Shown here: positions 58,398 to 64,000 of the stretch, in pieces
How the letters are laid out: every line of letters begins with the position of its first letter
Numbering within the stretch: position 1 is the first letter of the stretch
Notes under the pieces: generated by a model
Databases searched by the model: none
What the model saw: the letters and a program-made list of their open reading frames with translations, nothing else
What the model was told of the DNA's origin: nothing
Source: Bugulina stolonifera
Lineage: Eukaryota; Bryozoa; Gymnolaemata; Cheilostomatida; Bugulidae
DNA: 64,000 nucleotides
Direction of reading: 5' to 3'
NCBI GenBank assembly: GCA_935421135.1
Contig: OW285190.1
Coordinates: 12,658,501-12,722,500, forward strand
Program-made: the position numbers and the translations under genes

Positions 58398-61300
58398 ATG
58401 TCTCAACAAATTAAACGTTTAAAGTATCACGCCCTTTCTTGTGGTATAAGCTCGACTTCTGTTTTGAGGTAAGCAAAAGGAAGCGCCAGACGGTGACACT
58501 ACCAAATCAAATCTAAATCGGTAATCAATATTATTGAATATTAATTGAAAATAAATTTAATTGAAATTAAAACATTTGCTGTAATTTAATAGAAAGTACA
58601 AATTTATTTTTTTAATAATTTATAATTTTAAACAAAGCGCTAAAGCTGAATTCAATCAAACTTCCTGTGATTGGATAGAGGCCAGTTGTATGCTGGAAAA
58701 GAATAATAATATATATATATTAAATATTATATTTGTATAATATTAAATAAAGTAATAGATAAATATATCTAAGCCTGAATGGTAGGATATATAATGATTG
58801 ATAATAGCCATAATTATTATTGCTGATCATAAGTGATTTTAATGATTGTTATATAGCGTGATAATCAGTGTCCGAAGTGGAACAAATGAGGTGGGTAGGC
58901 CCTACACTTGCATGCAATCTTACAGATTAGTTTCCGCATGGCTATGCGTTTAATCCAGGTAGCTAAGATATTAGTGAATTACTAAAATGAAAAAAATTAG
59001 GCTCTGGTGAGATTTGAACCCAAGACTCTATGAATGATACTCAAGCACTCTAGGCCTACCACTACACTCTCAGGTCCACAGTGACTTTATGGGGAAAAGC
59101 TAGCTATTACAATGAGGGTACACGCCTGCTGGCCGTAAAACCACTAAAATTGAGGCGGGTACACACCGTATACTCCCGTATAACCAAACTTCAAACACTG
59201 GTGTATCTAGTCGCTAGTCTTGAAGGACGCATTGTTATAACATATCTGTAGATGCGATGAGCTGAATAGAATGAAAATATTGGCAATGGTTTATAATGCA
59301 TGTGTAACATAGTTATAAATCATAACTAACCTAGGATTGGCATGAAGTTCTTTCTCACACTAGACCACTTAGGGGGTAGAAAGGGTGTACTTCCTGTAGG
59401 GCAGTTTTTAGCAATTAATTAGCTATATAGGTTGATTATAATTTTGAAAGTTGTGCAAATATAAACACTACATCTACATTGTATGTAGCAGGCTTTTTTG
59501 TGTGATGTGTTTCTAACCTCATGTATATTACTCTGATTATAGTGATGAAATTTCGGATTCCAGCATAATTTCTAGTTAATGGGTAGACCTATTAGTAATA
59601 TATTCAAATTCAATTTCATATAGCGTTTTGATTCTGCAATGAACATAATATAATATAAAACATATAGGACTATTTTAAAATATTATTTCTCATTAGAATA
59701 TCATTCCTTAGTCTTATTATTCTCAAGCCCAAAGTCAGTAGGTTTGCTTGTCCAAATCCCAACGTATCTTAGTTCCCAGTAATTTGTGTATAAATATTTC
59801 TCTTGCAGCAAAGCTGATGAATACTGTCGTATGGTGGATGCCAAGGGTCTTGCTTTCCTTCGTCAGTTAAATTTTATTGGTGAATCTAAATTAATTTTAT
59901 GTCTAGAAATAGCTGCCTCGGAGCTTGGGCAATCAGTCGACAAGGTTGGTATACTTTCTAGTCTAGCATTTTTGAAGCCTACATGATTTTCCCTCCACAC
60001 TTTGTATATTGTATGAAGGAAGACTGATGATTAATGAAATGTTTTTATTCGAATTAATTTATATTTGTGTTTTCGAGGTTTTGGTAGACATAATTATGAC
60101 GTCTCCTATAGGTATTTCTCGTATGTTTTGTAGAAAATATGTGTTGAAAGATCTGGGATGGCATCTAGGAACTATCAATCTGCTCTAAGATCTATCAAGG
60201 CTCTCCTCTCTCTCCAAAAGCAAGTCTCAGTCAGAGAATGTGCTGTCACACTTGGATGCCCTCAGCTGGCTGATGCAGCCTCCACCCTAGTCAAACAGTT
60301 TGTATAATTATGTTAGATATCTCATAGTATATGCAACTTTAAAATAAAGCACTGCGTGAACATATTGGAAGTGGTCTATCAATATGTACAATGTAGATAC
60401 TCCATCAGCCAGATGCTACAAAGTACTTCAGATTTGAAGCTACTATCGACTTAATATTGTGAAGCTAGGTTAAATGTGAAAATTGATATGCATTTAGCAG
60501 TTGTCCTCTCCTACATGTGTATTGATGCGAGAGGACAACTCCAGTAATTGTTATAACTGGATGTTGCATGTAGGTGCCCCATACAGAGAATTCAGTAGAA
60601 TTTCTATTTTGTGTATGACAAAGCATGACTAGTCTCCTCGTCGTATATATTTTGCTATATTATTGTTTAGGTACCTCCAGAAACATTTGGGTGGTGACCA
60701 TTCATTGGTATCTAGTGCTGTAAACATGGCTGCCATCTCAGTAGTTGCAAGGTATGTTACTAATAGCAAGATGTGCAAATAAAATTTTCTTCTCATTTTA
60801 TGGCAAAATTAGAAATATTGCTTGCCTTCCTTTTTATGAAGAGTAGGGGTGTAATAATTATGTAATAAAAATTTGAAATATGGCCGACCAACCTAAGAAT
60901 TCTGTAGAAAAGAATCGTGGTTCACAGATAAATGTTTAATCTATTTCCTTTAATCACCTGGGACTATATTAAAATTGTCATCTCTTTGCATGTGAATGTT
61001 AGCGCGAGAGGAATCGGCACTAGTTTTTTTCTAAACAGCATCACTGCATTTTGATTGTTGTCTGCTGGTTTGTAACGTCACATATGAGAATTGTCTTTCC
61101 TTGTGTTCGCCCTTGGGGGGGGGGGGAGAACAAGAGGCTCAATGTTCTTCAATTTCCGTTCTAACCATTAGATGCAGTCTCACATATTTTGTTTATGGAG
61201 CCTTAGCATTAGATCTTTATTTGTGATTAGGTTGGAGGGGTCTTTCTGATATCTCAAATGAAGAATACTACTTCTCCTGCAGGAAATTCAATGAAATACT

Positions 61301-62704
61301 ATATCAAATTTACTGTTCCAAAATATAGGTAATAGGACTAGTTATCTGTTGTAATATTTGTTGTTGCAATGATTATGGACTCATCTATTAACCATCTAAC
61401 AGGAAAGAGGGAATCACCTTAAAAGCTAGTAAAGTCTCAGAAATGGCTTCCTGTAATAAGTCTTCATTTATGCAGGTGAAATCACTTATGGAACAGCTAA
61501 GCCTGTCTGGTAAGTGAAGAATAACTTTATTGTGAATAATGTATTATTACGTGCATAGACCCCACCAACTCCCAAGGGATTTGTGTAAGGAAAGTGATTT
61601 ATGCATGGTAAATGAATTCATGCTACTTTAAATACAAGTATATGTTGACAGAAGCAATGATCCTGTTAGTATAGTTTTATTAATGACGTTGTATTATGTT
61701 AAGTTTATTATTTTAAAATTATGTTTTGCATACTTCTTTACATCCATCAGCATCTATTACATGTTGAATAACATTGTTATTTGGCGTTTATACAGAAGCA
61801 AAGATGTGCACTTGTTTCGTTAAAAGTATTCATAGTTGTAGCAGTGTATTGATTCCTAAGTACAGTTACCTCTGGTCAAGTTATTTCAGCCAATTAGTGT
61901 ATTTTCTTAGCGATGTCTACAGGTCACAGACCTTGCGATACATTTCGCTATGTTAAATGACCTGCACCCTCTAGTTCTCAATAGGCTTCTTTTTGCTACT
62001 ATATTATATACATGTAAAATTCCCTGTCATTAGTGACTACAAACATATAAATCGATAATATTGCCATGCCCTTAGGTCTTTGCCGACACCAAAGTTAAAT
62101 ACTCATAACATTATGCATTTGCATGTTCCTTGAAGTTGAAAGCACTGTCATTGATGAAATGCCATAGGTTCTCAGCCATCGCCAATCAGATATTTGGAAA
62201 AAGTAACACTCAGGTCTCAATTGCAGAGTTACAATGGTTTGTTGTGTTGTGAGTTGACCATTAATAGTCGAAGAAATCCTACTAGATGGAAATGTTACTT
62301 TACAGGATCACTTTACTTGGGCGAGCCATTTTTCAAATGGAGTTCAACATTTTTTCTTTCAGTGTCATTGGCCAAGTTTGACTTTCGGTATTGTGTCAAA
62401 CGTAGCATGAAGCATAGAGCAGTGCTCATATCAGCAGGTTTTTGAGTACTTTGCCATGGGTGTGTCAGTGTAGGCTGTCAGTATGAGGTATTAGGTGTCT
62501 ACCTCCGTGGAATAGCTGCACGCTCATTCAAAAGAAATGGGATGCAGTGTACAAAGTCCCAGTTCCCATGTCAGTTTATACATGCTTTATGTAAGATGTT
62601 TCTCACCACAGGTCCTCTGAAGGAAACTAGGTCAGAAGAGAGCAAACTTACTTCTCCATTGAGGTCTTCACCCAGAAAGAGAAAGGCTCTTACTGCAGTA
62701 AATG
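58398..62704 (+). CDS. ORC6: Origin recognition complex subunit 6 (3' end not found)
   Basis: Exons 58398-58468, 59809-59944, 60134-60297, 60671-60751, 61403-61509 and 62612-62704 join in frame for 217 codons. The order of segments follows vertebrate ORC6: CLEIAASELG and YQSALRSIKALLSLQ (first cyclin-box-like fold), CPQLADAASTLVKQ, AVNMAAISVVAR, KASKVSEMASCNKSSF (second fold), then SPRKRKALT, matching the conserved phospho-site/basic motif. ORC6 is a subunit of the origin recognition complex that helps load MCM helicases. The human protein is about 250 residues, so one short C-terminal exon with the Tyr-Trp-containing tail is missing. It should be phase 1 and was not found before the window end; an acceptor at 63135 opens 54 codons without similarity. 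The donor of exon 3 (CA/GTTTGT) was chosen by frame. Confidence 0.85.
58921..59187 (-). repeat. tRNA-derived SINE, copy 2 of a pair
   Basis: This matches 37020-37297 in order and content: TACAGATTAG at one end, the TTAGTGAATTACTAA tail-side phrase, a box B-like GGTTCAAATCTC, and a GTATACTCC.GTATAACCA phrase at the other end. It lies in ORC6 intron 1 in the same orientation as copy 1. A weaker dispersed repeat (59355-59425) follows it. Confidence 0.7.
60499..60540. repeat. 12-bp-arm hairpin in ORC6 intron 3
   Basis: AGTTGTCCTCTC (60499-60510) and GAGAGGACAACT (60529-60540) are perfect inverted arms around an 18-base loop. The arm word AGTTGTCCTCTC also occurs near 51036, which points to a dispersed repeat fragment rather than a gene-specific structure. 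Confidence 0.6.
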
Positions 62705-64000
62705 GTAAGATAATAGAAATATTTACCCCATGTGTTATTTGGCCAGTTATTTTAATAGAATAAGAAACTATTGATACTAATATAGCCATAAATGAGGCTA
62801 ACACTCGCCGGCGGGCTTACATTATCTCATCTGCGTGACCTGTACACTCTTCGGAATATCCCCGCATTTTCAATTTTTAATCTTTATTTCCCTAATCAAT
62901 CAAGTTCTTTGGCTAGGTGAGTAACTATTGGATCATTTATGTATCATCAGCAGTTGTTGGTTTAAGTTGTTGGCTGGTAATTTATACAACATGCGTGTAT
63001 AATAAGGTCATACATGTAAATAAGACTACCCGTAAACTGCTCCAAGGGGTTGTATTACATTATGTAACAGAAAATAACTTGCAGAAAGTCTTGGGCAAGA
63101 TATGTTGTTTTCACTAACTTCTGCTGTCCCTAAGGTCTTCCACTGATGCTGCTGCACACCGGCCAATGGCTAAAACAAGCCCTACATCTATTTCAAATGG
63201 CGGTTTTACTTTTTCCTAAAATGAAATTTATTGCTCAACGAACAATGTGGTTGGCCTTCAAGCCTAGTAATCGCTTGACTGCAGCAATCTTGAACTCCAT
63301 ACACGTTCCCTAGTACCAGTAAAAATAATAGAATACCTATAGAAACCTTGACAAACTGAACAAGAGTTTCTAATGATTCCACTGCTATTCACAAGACTTT
63401 TGGGGCTATTGTTGTTACAGAATTTTATATTATTCTTTGCAATCAGATATACAAAAAGTCAATAATAAAAATTAGTATAATATTCAATATGCAGAAAGTT
63501 CAACACTTATATTTAGCTAAAGTTTGTATAAAAAGTTTTATAATTGTGAAAAGCTTTATTTAATAATTGTATAGAAGGCTACTCTACTGATTTTTGTTTA
63601 AAGAGAACTAATGATGCGGGTTGATCTATTATCCCTTAACTTTGTATGCAATACAAACATTAATGCTTAGAAATAGTGTTGATGAAAAATATTTGTTCTT
63701 TTTTTCTGTTTGAACAAAATCCGTTATTGGTATTTCATTTCTCAAAAATTAACAACTGAGTAGGCATTTATTGAACACTGTTCCCATTTGCTATTGGCAT
63801 TGATTGTGATTGGTGTTGTCATGGTGTTCACCAGGGCCTAGATTGATTTGCTGTAATATTGCATGACCGTTTGCATTACAGTCGTGCCTAATTCCCTTCT
63901 CCATTTTCTCTAACGGGAGAATGGCTGATTAATTAGTCATCACATAAATATATAAATATATATACACATTATATTATGTTGTCTTCTAAATTTCAATAAT
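62705..64000. other. Downstream of ORC6 exon 6, no gene resolved
   Basis: A candidate ORC6 terminal exon after CCCTAAG at 63135 opens 54 codons in the required phase without family similarity. An alternative frame there gives a shorter serine/threonine-rich tail but does not match the phase. The remainder is AT-rich and shows no other coding signal on either strand. Confidence 0.4.

Noticed and set aside
63136..63313. Terminal ORC6 exon of 54 codons
   Set aside because: The phase fits, but the peptide has no similarity to the ORC6 tail and lacks the expected Tyr-Trp motif; kept only as a remark.

Overview
The window is nuclear DNA of an animal. It is AT-rich, its genes are split by short GT-AG introns, and a large share of it is transposon-derived. 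Recognisable conserved genes (ZC3H13, SRFBP1/BUD22, ORC6) are all metazoan-type. Overrepresented palindromes (TAGGCCTA), hAT elements, tRNA-derived SINEs and long-LTR elements fit a marine invertebrate. I cannot fix the phylum from the sequence; a sponge or another non-vertebrate is my guess only.

Left part (1-16.8 kb). One plus-strand C2H2 zinc-finger gene is rebuilt from six phase-1 exons (3931-16743, 504 codons). Five small exons carry repeated psi-K-x-E (SUMO-acceptor-like) motifs, and one large 3' exon carries 14 tandem fingers. Its 8.1-kb last intron is a nest of DNA transposons: two inverted copies of a hAT-like element, one interrupted by a second TIR element that itself contains fragments of a non-LTR retrotransposon. 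An unrelated 1.1-kb TIR element and foldback repeats lie nearby.

Middle (17-38.5 kb). This is an accessory region. It holds a solo LTR and then a complete 10.1-kb LTR retrotransposon (18181-28287) with 2.3-kb LTRs, a 4-bp target duplication and a single Gag-like ORF without pol, so it is non-autonomous. After it come a tRNA-derived SINE, a candidate small exon with a SUMO-interacting motif, three hAT-type elements with exact 8-bp target duplications and a fourth with 7 or 8 bp, and the 3' end of a minus-strand LTR element whose last ORF encodes two C2H2-like fingers.

Right part (39.5-64 kb). This is the conserved gene block. A 25-exon minus-strand gene (39569-50422, 1122 aa) is a ZC3H13/Flacc-type subunit of the m6A writer-associated complex. 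Upstream of it on the same strand is a 15-exon SRFBP1/BUD22-like ribosome-biogenesis gene (51619-58052, 615 aa). This gene is head-to-head, about 345 bp apart, with a plus-strand ORC6 gene (58398 onward, 3' end not found) whose upstream region has a consensus E2F site. All exon joins were checked by hand for reading-frame continuity; none was tested against transcripts.
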